Origin: Sphaerotilus uruguayifluvii
Lineage (GTDB): Bacteria > Pseudomonadota > Gammaproteobacteria > Burkholderiales > Burkholderiaceae_C
Assembly: GCF_013294065.1 (NCBI RefSeq)
Contig: NZ_JABSNM010000005.1
Span: forward strand, 1-64,000
DNA: 64,000 nucleotides
Direction of reading: 5' to 3'
A program made the translations under genes and the position numbers. The notes under the pieces are model-generated. The model searched no databases. It saw only the letters and a list, made by a program, of their open reading frames with translations, and had not been told where the DNA came from. The first letter of the stretch is position 1, and every line of letters starts with the position of its first letter. Of this stretch, positions 29,108 through 38,348 are shown one piece after another.

Positions 29108-31534
29108 ATGTACGAATCCCACTTCGGTTTCAGCGGCCCGCCCTTCCAGCTCAACCCGGATCCGGCGTTCTACTTCAACAGCCGCGGCCACGGCCGCGCG
29201 CTGGCCTACCTGCAGTACGGTGTCGCGCAGGCCGAGGGCTTCGTCGTCATCACCGGCGAGATCGGCGCGGGCAAGACCACGCTGGTGCGCATGCTGCTCG
29301 ACGGGCTGGACCGACAGAAGGTGCTGCCGGCGCAGATCGTCAGCACCCAGCTGGAGTCGGGCGAGCTGCTGCAGTCGATCATCACCGCCTTCGGCATTCC
29401 CGCGCAGGCCAGCAGCTCCAAGGCGCACCTGATCGCGACGCTGGAGGCCTTCCTGACCGCGCTGGCGGCGCAGGGGCGTCATGCGCTGCTGATCGTCGAC
29501 GAGGCGCAGAACCTTGAACCGCGCGCGGTCGAGGAGCTGCGCATGCTGTCGAACTTCCAGCTCGGCAACCATGCGCTGCTGCAGAGCTTCCTGGTCGGCC
29601 AGCCGGAGCTGCGCCGCCTGCTCGAGTCGCCGACGATGGAGCAGCTGCGCCAGCGCGTGACCGCGTCCTGCCACCTCGGGCCGCTGACGCTCGCGGAGGC
29701 GCGCGACTATGTCGAGCACCGGCTGCGCCATGTCGGCTGGGACGGCCGTCGTCCGGCCTTCGCCGACTCCGCCTTCGACAGCCTGTTCCGCTGGTCCGGC
29801 GGCGTGCCGCGGCGCCTGAACCGCCTGACCAACCGCTCGCTGCTGGCGGCCTTCCTCGACGGCGCCGACACCATCGACGCCGAGCTGGTCGAGCGCACCG
29901 CCGCCGAGCTGCGCAGCGAGATCGGCGAGGGCGACCTGGCGCCGGTCGAGCCGCTGGCGGCTGCGTCGGCGGTGGACGCGCCTGCGCCGGCCCCCGTTCC
30001 GGTCGCCGAACCCGTGGCGCCACCCCCTTCGGCGCCGGTGCTGCAGTTCATCGCGCCGCCGGCACCGGCTCCGGTTCCGAGCCCGGCGGCGACGCCCGAG
30101 CCTGCGCCGGCACCGGCGGCCGAGGCGCCCGCACCGGCCACGATCGAGCTCGACGAGCGCGCGCGCGACTCGCTCGAACGCGAGCCGCTGCCGCGCATGG
30201 CGCTGCCGGCGGCCCGTCTGCAGGCGCTCACCTCCGCGATCCGCGCCGCGCGCAGCCATGCCGACGGCCTGCTGGCGCGCCGCGCCAGCCGCGATGTCCT
30301 GCTGTGCCTGGCCGACAGCACCAGCGCCGCGCTGAAGTTCGCCGCGCTGGCCGAGGCGATGGCCGAGATCGGCCGCGCGCCGCGCATGGTGCTGGTCAGC
30401 CTCGGGCCCCTGCCTCTGGTCTGGCCGTGGAACGGCATGGGCCGCGTGCTGCCGACGCTCGAGGTCGGCCTCGATCTCGAATGGGTGCCGGGCGACATCG
30501 AGCAGAGCATCTCGCGCATGACCGAGGGGCTCGGCCAGTTCATCGAGGAATTCGCGCCGATGGCGGTGCTGAGCCTGGGATCGAGCGACGCGATGACCGC
30601 CTGCTGCCTGGCCGCGCACCAGCGCGGCCTGCCGCTGCTGCGGCTGGAGGCCGGCACCCGCACCACCGGGCCGCAGGCCTGGAACGCGACGATGATCGAG
30701 CAGGCGGCCGACGTGCTGTTCGTGCCGGGGCAGGCGGCGCCGATGGGCCAGCTGCGGCGTCAGGGCCTGCAGCCGGATAGGCTGTTCTGCGTGCCCGACC
30801 GGCTCGAGTCCGACGCGCTGGCGCGGCTGTGGCCGGAGGTGCCCGCACCGTCCGGGGCCTGCCTGCGCAACGGCCTGCCGATGTATTTCGGCCCGACCTG
30901 GTCGGTCAATGGCGTCGAGGGCGAGCCCTTCATGCTGGTGGCGGTCTCGCTGCTCGGCCATCCGGTCGAGGCGGCTCGGCGACTGGTCGAGGCGCTGCTG
31001 GGTGCGGGCGGCCCGATGCGCCGGCTGTGGATGATCGATGCGCCGACCCGCGAGGCGCTGAAGGCGCTGCTGGCGCAGCAGCCTGCGCTCGACGGTCCGG
31101 TGCTGCTGATGCCGTCGGGCGGACCGCGTCCGGCCGGCCTGCGCGAGCGCATCGACGCGGCGCGGTTGCTGTGCTGCGAGGTCGGCTCGCTGCCGGAGCA
31201 GATCGGCCTGCTGTGCGGCGCCAGCGCCGCGCTGGTCGAAGGCGGCCATGTGCTGGCCGACGCGGCGGCCCGGCTGGGCATCGCGCTGGCCGGTGTCGAC
31301 GTCTCGCGCGGCGTGCTGCTGGGCACCGCGTCCGAGGGTCCGGCGGCCGAGTCGCCGCTGGAGGCTGCGACGCTGTCGGCGCTGCTCGGCCTGGACGGTG
31401 CGGTCGCGCTGCGCGACGGCCCGGTCGAGCCGGTGAGTGCCTCCGGCGCCTCGGTCGAGATCGCCAGCTACCTGCAGGCCTGGATCGACCGGCTGATGTC
31501 GGACCGCGACGGACCGCTGCAGCCGGCCGCCTGA
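29108..31534 (+). CDS. XrtA-associated AAA ATPase fused to an epimerase-like domain
   Basis: 808 residues. Residues 1-275 are the PEP-CTERM-associated ATPase (ExeA/GspA-like): MYESHFGFSGPPFQLNPDP, Walker A GEIGAGKTT near 50-58, and Walker B LLIVDEAQN. A Pro/Ala linker follows (about 280-355). The remaining 450 residues are not part of the usual ATPase. They resemble a UDP-GlcNAc 2-epimerase (WecB) in layout: a Rossmann start VLLCLADSTSAALKFAALAEA, a central FIEEFAPMAVLSLGSSDAM, LPLLRLEAGTRTTG (E514), and a second Rossmann half with VEGGHVLADAAARLGIALAG. The epimerase motifs are eroded (HGDT and DSGGIQEE not preserved), so it may bind a nucleotide-sugar without catalysis. It ends the cluster, 19 bases from the convergent ftsY. 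Confidence 0.8.
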   Translation: MYESHFGFSGPPFQLNPDPAFYFNSRGHGRALAYLQYGVAQAEGFVVITGEIGAGKTTLVRMLLDGLDRQKVLPAQIVSTQLESGELLQSIITAFGIPAQASSSKAHLIATLEAFLTALAAQGRHALLIVDEAQNLEPRAVEELRMLSNFQLGNHALLQSFLVGQPELRRLLESPTMEQLRQRVTASCHLGPLTLAEARDYVEHRLRHVGWDGRRPAFADSAFDSLFRWSGGVPRRLNRLTNRSLLAAFLDGADTIDAELVERTAAELRSEIGEGDLAPVEPLAAASAVDAPAPAPVPVAEPVAPPPSAPVLQFIAPPAPAPVPSPAATPEPAPAPAAEAPAPATIELDERARDSLEREPLPRMALPAARLQALTSAIRAARSHADGLLARRASRDVLLCLADSTSAALKFAALAEAMAEIGRAPRMVLVSLGPLPLVWPWNGMGRVLPTLEVGLDLEWVPGDIEQSISRMTEGLGQFIEEFAPMAVLSLGSSDAMTACCLAAHQRGLPLLRLEAGTRTTGPQAWNATMIEQAADVLFVPGQAAPMGQLRRQGLQPDRLFCVPDRLESDALARLWPEVPAPSGACLRNGLPMYFGPTWSVNGVEGEPFMLVAVSLLGHPVEAARRLVEALLGAGGPMRRLWMIDAPTREALKALLAQQPALDGPVLLMPSGGPRPAGLRERIDAARLLCCEVGSLPEQIGLLCGASAALVEGGHVLADAAARLGIALAGVDVSRGVLLGTASEGPAAESPLEAATLSALLGLDGAVALRDGPVEPVSASGASVEIASYLQAWIDRLMSDRDGPLQPAA

Positions 31535-31553
31535 GGCCGCCGGGCCTGCCGGC

Positions 31554-32669
31554 TCAGCTCAGCAGCGCCTGCGCGAACTCGCGGGCGCTGAAGGTCTGCA
31601 GGTCCTCCAGCTTCTCGCCGACGCCGATGAAGTAGACCGGCACCGCCGGCTTGCCCTGCGCGACGCGCTCGCGCACCCACAGCGCGATGGCCGCGAGCAC
31701 GCCGCCCTTGGCGGTGCCGTCGAGCTTGGTGACGATCAGCCCGGTCAGGCCGATCGCCTCGTCGAAGGCCTTGACCTGGGTGAAGGCGTTCTGGCCGGTG
31801 TTGCCGTCGACCACCAGCAGCACCTCGTGCGGCGCGCCCTCCATCGCGCGGCCCAGCGTGCGGCGGATCTTGCGCAGCTCGTCCATCAGGTGCAGCTGCG
31901 TGGCCAGCCGGCCGGCGGTGTCGGCGATGACCACGTCGCAGCCGCGCGCCTTGCCGGCCGAGACCGCGTCGAAGCAGACGGCGGCCGGATCGCCGCCTTC
32001 CTGGCTGACGATCTCCACGCGGTTGCGGTCCGCCCAGACCGCCAGCTGCTCGCGCGCGGCGGCGCGGAAGGTGTCGGCCGCAGCCAGCAGCACCTTGCTG
32101 TCCTGCTCGGCCAGATGGCGGGTGAGCTTGCCGATGCTGGTGGTCTTGCCCGCGCCGTTGACGCCGGCGACCATCATCACGGTGGGCTGGGTCGCGCCGA
32201 TCTGCAGCGAGCCTTCCAGCGGCGCGAGCAGCTCGGCCAGCACCTCGGCCAGCAGCGCCTTCACGCCGGCCGGATCGGTGCAGCGCGTGTCCTTGACGCG
32301 CTTCTTCAGCTCCTCGAGCAGGTATTCGGTGGCGCCCACGCCGGCGTCGGCCATCAGCAGCGCGGCCTCGAGCTCCTCGTAGAGCGCCTCGTCGATCTTC
32401 GTGCCGGTGAAGACCTGGGCGATGCTGGAGCCGGTGCGCTGCAGGCCGGCCTTGAGCTTCTGCAGCCAGGAGCCGCGTGCGGCCGGGGCCGGTGCGGGCT
32501 CCAGGGGCGTGACGGGCGCCGGCAGGTCGGCCGGTACAGGCGCCAGGGCAGGGGCGGGCAGGGACGCTGCCGAGGGCGACTCGGCCGCCGGGCCGTCCTG
32601 CGGCCCCTCGGGAGCGGGTTCCGGGGCCGGAGACGACGAGAAGAGCTTGCGACGGAGGAAACTGAACAT
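31554..32669 (-). CDS. ftsY: Signal recognition particle receptor FtsY
   Basis: 371 residues. FtsY docks SRP-ribosome complexes at the membrane and, with Ffh, hydrolyses GTP to hand nascent chains to SecYEG. After a short Pro/Ala/Glu-rich N-terminal region with an amphipathic start (MFSFLRRKLF), the N domain (about 65-155) and G domain follow: G1 GVNGAGKTT, the ADTFRAAAREQL segment, G3 DTAGR, G4 TKLDG and the C-terminal IGVGEKLEDLQTF. The start at 32669 was chosen because the longer open frame beyond it overlaps rsmD antisense and is not conserved. It is divergent from rsmD, with 123 bases between. Confidence 0.95.
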   Translation of the reverse strand: MFSFLRRKLFSSSPAPEPAPEGPQDGPAAESPSAASLPAPALAPVPADLPAPVTPLEPAPAPAARGSWLQKLKAGLQRTGSSIAQVFTGTKIDEALYEELEAALLMADAGVGATEYLLEELKKRVKDTRCTDPAGVKALLAEVLAELLAPLEGSLQIGATQPTVMMVAGVNGAGKTTSIGKLTRHLAEQDSKVLLAAADTFRAAAREQLAVWADRNRVEIVSQEGGDPAAVCFDAVSAGKARGCDVVIADTAGRLATQLHLMDELRKIRRTLGRAMEGAPHEVLLVVDGNTGQNAFTQVKAFDEAIGLTGLIVTKLDGTAKGGVLAAIALWVRERVAQGKPAVPVYFIGVGEKLEDLQTFSAREFAQALLS

Positions 32670-32792
32670 GCGGGCGGGGGCCGGGTGAGCAGCCGGCAGG
32701 GAGTCGGGCAGGGCCGGCGCCGGTGCCGCGCGAGGCGGGCAGCAGACGGCCGCAGGATGATGGTCCGATTGTAGGCAGCCCGCCTGACTAGA

Positions 32793-34259
<1,467 letters not shown>

Positions 34260-34269
34260 ACGCGTCGGC

Positions 34270-34905
34270 TCAGCCGCCTTCGGTCGGCGTCGGCGCTGCC
34301 GGCGGCCTGGGCGGGCGCGGCGGCTTCGGGCGCTGCGGCCCGGCGTGCAGCAGTGCGGTGGCCTTCGCCATGTCGCCGGCCAGCAGCAGGTCGAGCGCCT
34401 CCATCGAGCGGTCGATGCAGCCCTCGATCAGCTCGCGCTCCGATGCCGGCGGCTTGCGCAGCACATAGCCCGCGACCTCGGCGCGGTCGCCCGGATGCCC
34501 GATCCCGAGGCGCAGCCGCCAGAAGGCCGGCGAGCCGAGCTGGGCCTGGATGTCCTTCAGCCCGTTGTGGCCGGCGGCGCTGCCGCCCTGCTTGAGCTTC
34601 ATCTGGCCGGGCAGCACGTCGAGCTCGTCGTGCACCACCAGGATTTCCTCGGGCGCGATGCGGAAGAAGCGCGCCAGCGGCGCCACCGACTTGCCCGACA
34701 GATTCATGTAGGTCTGCGGCTCGATCAGCCAGATCGGGCCGGCCGGGCGGTTCACCCGCGCGACCAGACCGTGATAGGCCTTGTCGGCGCTCAGGTGCGC
34801 GCCCAGGCGCCGCGCTACGGTGTCGATCCACCAGAAGCCCGCGTTGTGGCGGGTCGCCTCGTATTCGGGGCCCGGATTGCCCAGGCCGACCAGCAGTCGG
34901 ATCAT
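34270..34905 (-). CDS. pth: Peptidyl-tRNA hydrolase
   Basis: 211 residues. Pth frees tRNA from peptidyl-tRNAs that drop off the ribosome. Active-site residues are in place: N10 in VGLGNPG, H20 in ATRHNAGF, and the aspartate in VVHDELDV. The C-terminal 25 residues are a Pro/Arg extension not needed for activity. The start at 34905 ([12 protein letters not shown]) is preceded by AAGGAG. It follows rplY in the prs-rplY-pth group, but a strong terminator lies between them, so pth is probably expressed by read-through or from its own promoter. Confidence 0.95.
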   Translation of the reverse strand: MIRLLVGLGNPGPEYEATRHNAGFWWIDTVARRLGAHLSADKAYHGLVARVNRPAGPIWLIEPQTYMNLSGKSVAPLARFFRIAPEEILVVHDELDVLPGQMKLKQGGSAAGHNGLKDIQAQLGSPAFWRLRLGIGHPGDRAEVAGYVLRKPPASERELIEGCIDRSMEALDLLLAGDMAKATALLHAGPQRPKPPRPPRPPAAPTPTEGG

Positions 34906-34921
34906 GATCTCCTTCCCACGC

Positions 34922-34947
34922 AAAAAAGCCCCGCCAGGGCGGGGCTT
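34922..34947 (-). terminator. Rho-independent terminator after rplY
   Basis: On the minus strand AAGCCCCGC and GCGGGGCTT make a 9-bp stem with a 4-base loop, followed by a run of six T, 33 bases past the rplY stop. The run lies just before the pth ribosome-binding site, so it should limit pth expression relative to rplY. Confidence 0.9.
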
Positions 34948-34980
34948 CTCGTCGGTGCAACCAGGGTCGCGAGGCAAGAA

Positions 34981-35604
34981 TTACTTCTTGCCCTTGCCCT
35001 TCTTGCCCTTGTCGGCGGCCGGAGCGGCAGCGACGACGATGATTTCCTCGACGATCTCCACCGGGGTGGCGATGACCGGGTTCTTGCGGCCGTGCGTGCG
35101 GACCTTGATGCTCGGGTCGAGCACCAGATCGTCGACGTGCAGCGACTTGCCCTTGACCATGCCCTTCAGGTCGACGGTCAGGAATTCCGGCAGCTGCTCG
35201 GCCAGGCACTCGATGTCCAGCTCGGCCACGACGTGGTTGATCGTGCACTTCTCGAGCTTGACGGCTTGCGACTCGGCTTCGTTGATGAAGTGCAGCGGAA
35301 CGCGCTTGCGGATGCGGGTGGTGGCGTCGACGCGCTGGAAGTCCACATGCAGGACCAGCGGGCGGAACGGGTGCATCTGCAGGCTGCGCAGCACGACCTT
35401 GGTGGTCTCGCCGCCCAGTTCCATCTCGAGGACGGAGCAGTGGAAGGCTTCCTTCTTCAGCGCGTGGTACAGCGCATTGTGGTCCAGCTCGATCTGGGCC
35501 GGATCCTTGACGCCGTAGACGATGCCGGGAACCTTGCCGGCATTGCGCAGGCGGCGGCTCGCTCCGGTCCCCTGCACTTCGCGCGGGAATGCGACGAATT
35601 TCAT
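34981..35604 (-). CDS. rplY: 50S ribosomal protein L25/general stress protein Ctc
   Basis: 207 residues, the long two-domain (Ctc/TL5) form. The N-terminal L25 domain binds 5S rRNA ([20 protein letters not shown]; later [19 protein letters not shown]), and the C-terminal beta domain (about 95-185) ends in a Lys-rich tail. It lies between prs and pth with 58 bases to prs, the classic betaproteobacterial arrangement. Codon use is less G/C-extreme than in neighbours, as expected for a highly expressed ribosomal gene. Confidence 0.95.
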   Translation of the reverse strand: MKFVAFPREVQGTGASRRLRNAGKVPGIVYGVKDPAQIELDHNALYHALKKEAFHCSVLEMELGGETTKVVLRSLQMHPFRPLVLHVDFQRVDATTRIRKRVPLHFINEAESQAVKLEKCTINHVVAELDIECLAEQLPEFLTVDLKGMVKGKSLHVDDLVLDPSIKVRTHGRKNPVIATPVEIVEEIIVVAAAPAADKGKKGKGKK

Positions 35605-35662
35605 GTGATTTCTCCAGACAATGGAAGGGCGCCCGCGACCAGGCCGCCCCGGGTGAAACGGA

Positions 35663-36625
35663 TCAGAAGTTGTTGTTCTGTTCCGAGAAGAGATCGGTCA
35701 CCGAGGCGCCGTCGGAGATGCGACGGATCGTTTCGGCGAACAGGAAGGCCACCGACAGCTGGCGGATCTTCTTGCAGTCCTTGGCCGCGCCACGCAGCGG
35801 GATGGTGTTGGTCACCACCACCTCGTCGAGCTGCGAGCCGGCGATGCGGTCCACGGCCGGACCCGACAGGATCGGGTGCGTGCAGTAGGCGAAGACGCTG
35901 TTGGCGCCGCGGTCCTTGAGCACCTCGGCGGCCTTCACCAGCGTGCCGGCGGTGTCGATCATGTCGTCCATGATCACGCAGTTGCGCTTGTCGATGTCGC
36001 CGATGACATGCATCACTTCGGAGACGTTCGCCTTCGGGCGGCGCTTGTCGATGATGGCCAGGTCGCAGCCGAGCTGCTTGGCCAGGGCCCGCGCGCGCAC
36101 CACGCCGCCGACGTCGGGCGAGACGACCACGAGGTTCTCGTAGTCCTTGCCCTTCAGGTCGCTCAGCAGCATCGGCGAGGCGTAGATGTTGTCGACCGGA
36201 ATGTCGAAGAAGCCCTGGATCTGGTCGGCGTGCAGGTCCATCGTCAGCACGCGGTTGACGCCGGCGGCTTCCAGCATGTTGGCGACGACCTTGGCGCTGA
36301 TCGGCACGCGGGTCGAGCGCGGACGGCGGTCCTGGCGTGCGTAGCCGAAATACGGGATCACCGCGGTGATGCGACGGGCCGAGGCGCGCTTGAGCGCATC
36401 GACCATCAGCAGCAGCTCCATCAGGTGCTCGTTGGTCGGCGCGCAGGTCGGCTGGACGACGAAGACGTCGCGGGCGCGGACGTTCTGCTGGATCTCGACG
36501 GTGACTTCGCCGTCGGAGAAGTGACCGACGGCAGCCTTGCCCAGTTCGAGGCCCAGTTCGGAGGCGATCTCGCGGGCCAGGGCCGGGTTGGCGTTGCCGG
36601 TGAAGAGAAGGGTGTCGGAGAGCAT
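35663..36625 (-). CDS. prs: Ribose-phosphate pyrophosphokinase
   Basis: 320 residues. Prs makes phosphoribosyl pyrophosphate from ribose-5-phosphate and ATP for nucleotide, histidine and tryptophan synthesis. Marks: [19 protein letters not shown], the ATP-binding [11 protein letters not shown], the flexible loop [13 protein letters not shown], and the PRPP loop [12 protein letters not shown]. The ATG at 36625 gives the normal N-terminus ([11 protein letters not shown]); an upstream in-frame ATG at 36673 would add an unconserved extension running towards the tRNA-Gln hairpin. Confidence 0.96.
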   Translation of the reverse strand: MLSDTLLFTGNANPALAREIASELGLELGKAAVGHFSDGEVTVEIQQNVRARDVFVVQPTCAPTNEHLMELLLMVDALKRASARRITAVIPYFGYARQDRRPRSTRVPISAKVVANMLEAAGVNRVLTMDLHADQIQGFFDIPVDNIYASPMLLSDLKGKDYENLVVVSPDVGGVVRARALAKQLGCDLAIIDKRRPKANVSEVMHVIGDIDKRNCVIMDDMIDTAGTLVKAAEVLKDRGANSVFAYCTHPILSGPAVDRIAGSQLDEVVVTNTIPLRGAAKDCKKIRQLSVAFLFAETIRRISDGASVTDLFSEQNNNF

Positions 36626-36670
36626 GTGCGGAGCTGCCCGCGGAAGCGGACTTTTCAGGCCATCAAGAAA

Positions 36671-36703
36671 CAAGCGCCTCGCCGTGTGACCGGCAGGCGC
36701 TTG
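36671..36703 (-). terminator. Hairpin between tRNA-Gln and prs
   Basis: On the minus strand CAAGCGCCT and AGGCGCTTG form a 9-bp stem with further internal pairing (GCCG/CGGC), 12 bases past the tRNA 3' end, followed by TTTCTT. It could end the tRNA transcript or serve as a processing signal between tRNA-Gln and prs. Confidence 0.7.
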
Positions 36704-36715
36704 ATGTGGATGGTT

Positions 36716-36792
36716 TGGCAGGGGAGGAAGGACTCGAACCCTCGCATGTCGGAATCAAAATCCGATGCCTTAACCAACTTGGCGACTCCCCT
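36716..36792 (-). tRNA. tRNA-Gln (anticodon TTG)
   Basis: 77 bases including an encoded CCA end. The acceptor stem pairs AGGGGAG with CTCCCCT, and the anticodon arm pairs TCGGA with TCCGA around TTTTGAT, giving anticodon TTG. The T arm has GGTTCGAGTCC. It sits between ispE and prs on the same strand, the usual place in betaproteobacteria, and is probably processed from the ispE transcript. Confidence 0.95.
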
Positions 36793-36838
36793 ACGCTGGA
36801 CCCGTCTGTCGACGCGCCCGAAAACTCTGTGCCGCTTT

Positions 36839-37729
36839 TCAGTCCTGCACCCAATGCTGCATCGGGTGTTCATCCAGACCTCTGCACGTTCTCGCTGTCC
36901 AGAGCTCATTCGGTGTCGCCAAACTCCGAAGAACCTTTTCTGTCAGCGTGTCGTGCTGGACACTGCATTCTCGCAGACTTTCCGGATACTGCGCAAAAAC
37001 TGCGCTTCCTGATCCGCTCATCTTGCTGAGCCCTAGATTCTGCTTGAGAATTTTTAGTCCGTCAACTACTTGCTTGCTGTACGCTTCGGCGCCGGCTTGC
37101 AGATCGTTTTTCCCGAACTCGGGCTCTGCGAGAAAGACTGCAATTGTGGCGGGTTTCGTGTCGCGGCGCAAGAGGGGGCTCGAAAAAATCGCGGCGGTCG
37201 GAATCGCGACCGGGGGCTTGAGCACCAGATAGGTTGCCGGCGGCAGCTCGATCGGGGTCAGGATCTCGCCGATGCCCTCGACCCAGGCATTGCGTCCGCC
37301 GACGAAGAACGGCACGTCCGCGCCCAGTTTCACGCCGAGCTCCAGCAGCGTGCGCCGGTCCAGCCCGAGTTTCCACAGCCGGTTCAGCCCCAGCAGCACG
37401 GTGGCGGCATCGGAGCTTCCGCCGCCCAGGCCGGCCCCCCAGGGCACCTGCTTGTCGATCGCGACGTGCACGCCCTCGCGGGTGCCGGTCACCTGCTGCA
37501 GCAGCCGCGCGGCGCGGGTGCACAGGTCGTCCTCGGGCAGCGCCGGACCGAGGTCCTCGCGGCTGATCCGGCCGTCGGCGCGGCGTTCCAGATGGATCGT
37601 GTCGCACCAGTCGATCAGCCGGAACACCGACTGCAGCAGGTGATAGCCGTCGGCGCGGCGGCCGACGACATGCAGGAAGAGATTGAGCTTGGCCGGGGCC
37701 GGCAGGTCGTACAGGGCGGACAGGGACAT
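36839..37729 (-). CDS. ispE: 4-diphosphocytidyl-2-C-methyl-D-erythritol kinase
   Basis: 296 residues. IspE phosphorylates CDP-methylerythritol in the MEP isoprenoid pathway. GHMP-kinase marks are PAKLNLFLHVVGRRADGYH, the ATP loop VPWGAGLGGGSSDAA, and the C-terminal KMSGSGSAVFA. The last 115 or so codons (about 36839-37190) are visibly less G/C-rich and lack the third-position bias of the first part, although the encoded residues are still good IspE sequence (MSGSGSAVF, ARTCRGLDEHP). That points to replacement of the 3' end by recombination near tRNA-Gln. The start at 37729 is followed at once by conserved sequence. Confidence 0.93.
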   Translation of the reverse strand: MSLSALYDLPAPAKLNLFLHVVGRRADGYHLLQSVFRLIDWCDTIHLERRADGRISREDLGPALPEDDLCTRAARLLQQVTGTREGVHVAIDKQVPWGAGLGGGSSDAATVLLGLNRLWKLGLDRRTLLELGVKLGADVPFFVGGRNAWVEGIGEILTPIELPPATYLVLKPPVAIPTAAIFSSPLLRRDTKPATIAVFLAEPEFGKNDLQAGAEAYSKQVVDGLKILKQNLGLSKMSGSGSAVFAQYPESLRECSVQHDTLTEKVLRSLATPNELWTARTCRGLDEHPMQHWVQD

Positions 37730-37784
37730 GCGCGCGCGGGCGGGTGAGCGGGTGAGAAGGCAGGGGCGGGACGGGCGTCGGCGG

Positions 37785-38348
37785 TCAGGACGGGCCGTCG
37801 AGCCTGAGTCGCACGGTGACGGTCGGCGCGGGCAGGCGGCGCTCGGCCAGCAGCAGTCCTTCGGGCAGGCGGCCGGTGCGCACGCTCCAGCCGAGCTGGC
37901 GAAAGCCCGGGGCGCCGTCGGCCTCGGACAGCGGCCGGCTGCTCGCGCCCGACCAGGGCCGGCCGTCGATCCAGTCGAACAGCGCCGCCAGCGGCAGCGC
38001 ATCGCCGACCAGCGCCTCCATCATCGTGTCGAGATCGCCGAAGCGCTGCGTGGTGCCGGCGCTGTCGAGCAGGACCTCGCCGGGACGCCACTGCGCGCGG
38101 CCCAGCGGCAGGCCGATCGGGCTGATCAGCGTCAGCCGGCCGGCCTGCGCGTCGCCCTCGAGCTCGAAGCCCGAGCTGAAGGAGCGCGAGGCGTCGCCGC
38201 TGACCTGCACCGCGAGCCGGCCGCTGCGCAGCGCGGTGGCCGCGGCGCCGGGGCGGCCGGTGTCGGGCGGCGTCAGGGCCGCGCAGCCGCCCAGCAGCAG
38301 GGCCAGGCCGAGCAGCGGCGCGGCCAGCGCCGCGCGGACCGGCCTCAC
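37785..38348 (-). CDS. lolB: Outer-membrane lipoprotein LolB
   Basis: 187 residues. LolB receives lipoproteins from periplasmic LolA and inserts them in the outer membrane. A lipoprotein signal ends in LLGGC with C22 acylated. The mature part has the LolB pattern: [36 protein letters not shown], and the later DWIDGRPW. Its start overlaps the stop of the upstream TPR gene by 4 bases (ATGA), so the two are translationally coupled. ispE follows after 55 bases. Position in TPR-lolB-ispE order supports the call. Confidence 0.9.
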   Translation of the reverse strand: MRPVRAALAAPLLGLALLLGGCAALTPPDTGRPGAAATALRSGRLAVQVSGDASRSFSSGFELEGDAQAGRLTLISPIGLPLGRAQWRPGEVLLDSAGTTQRFGDLDTMMEALVGDALPLAALFDWIDGRPWSGASSRPLSEADGAPGFRQLGWSVRTGRLPEGLLLAERRLPAPTVTVRLRLDGPS

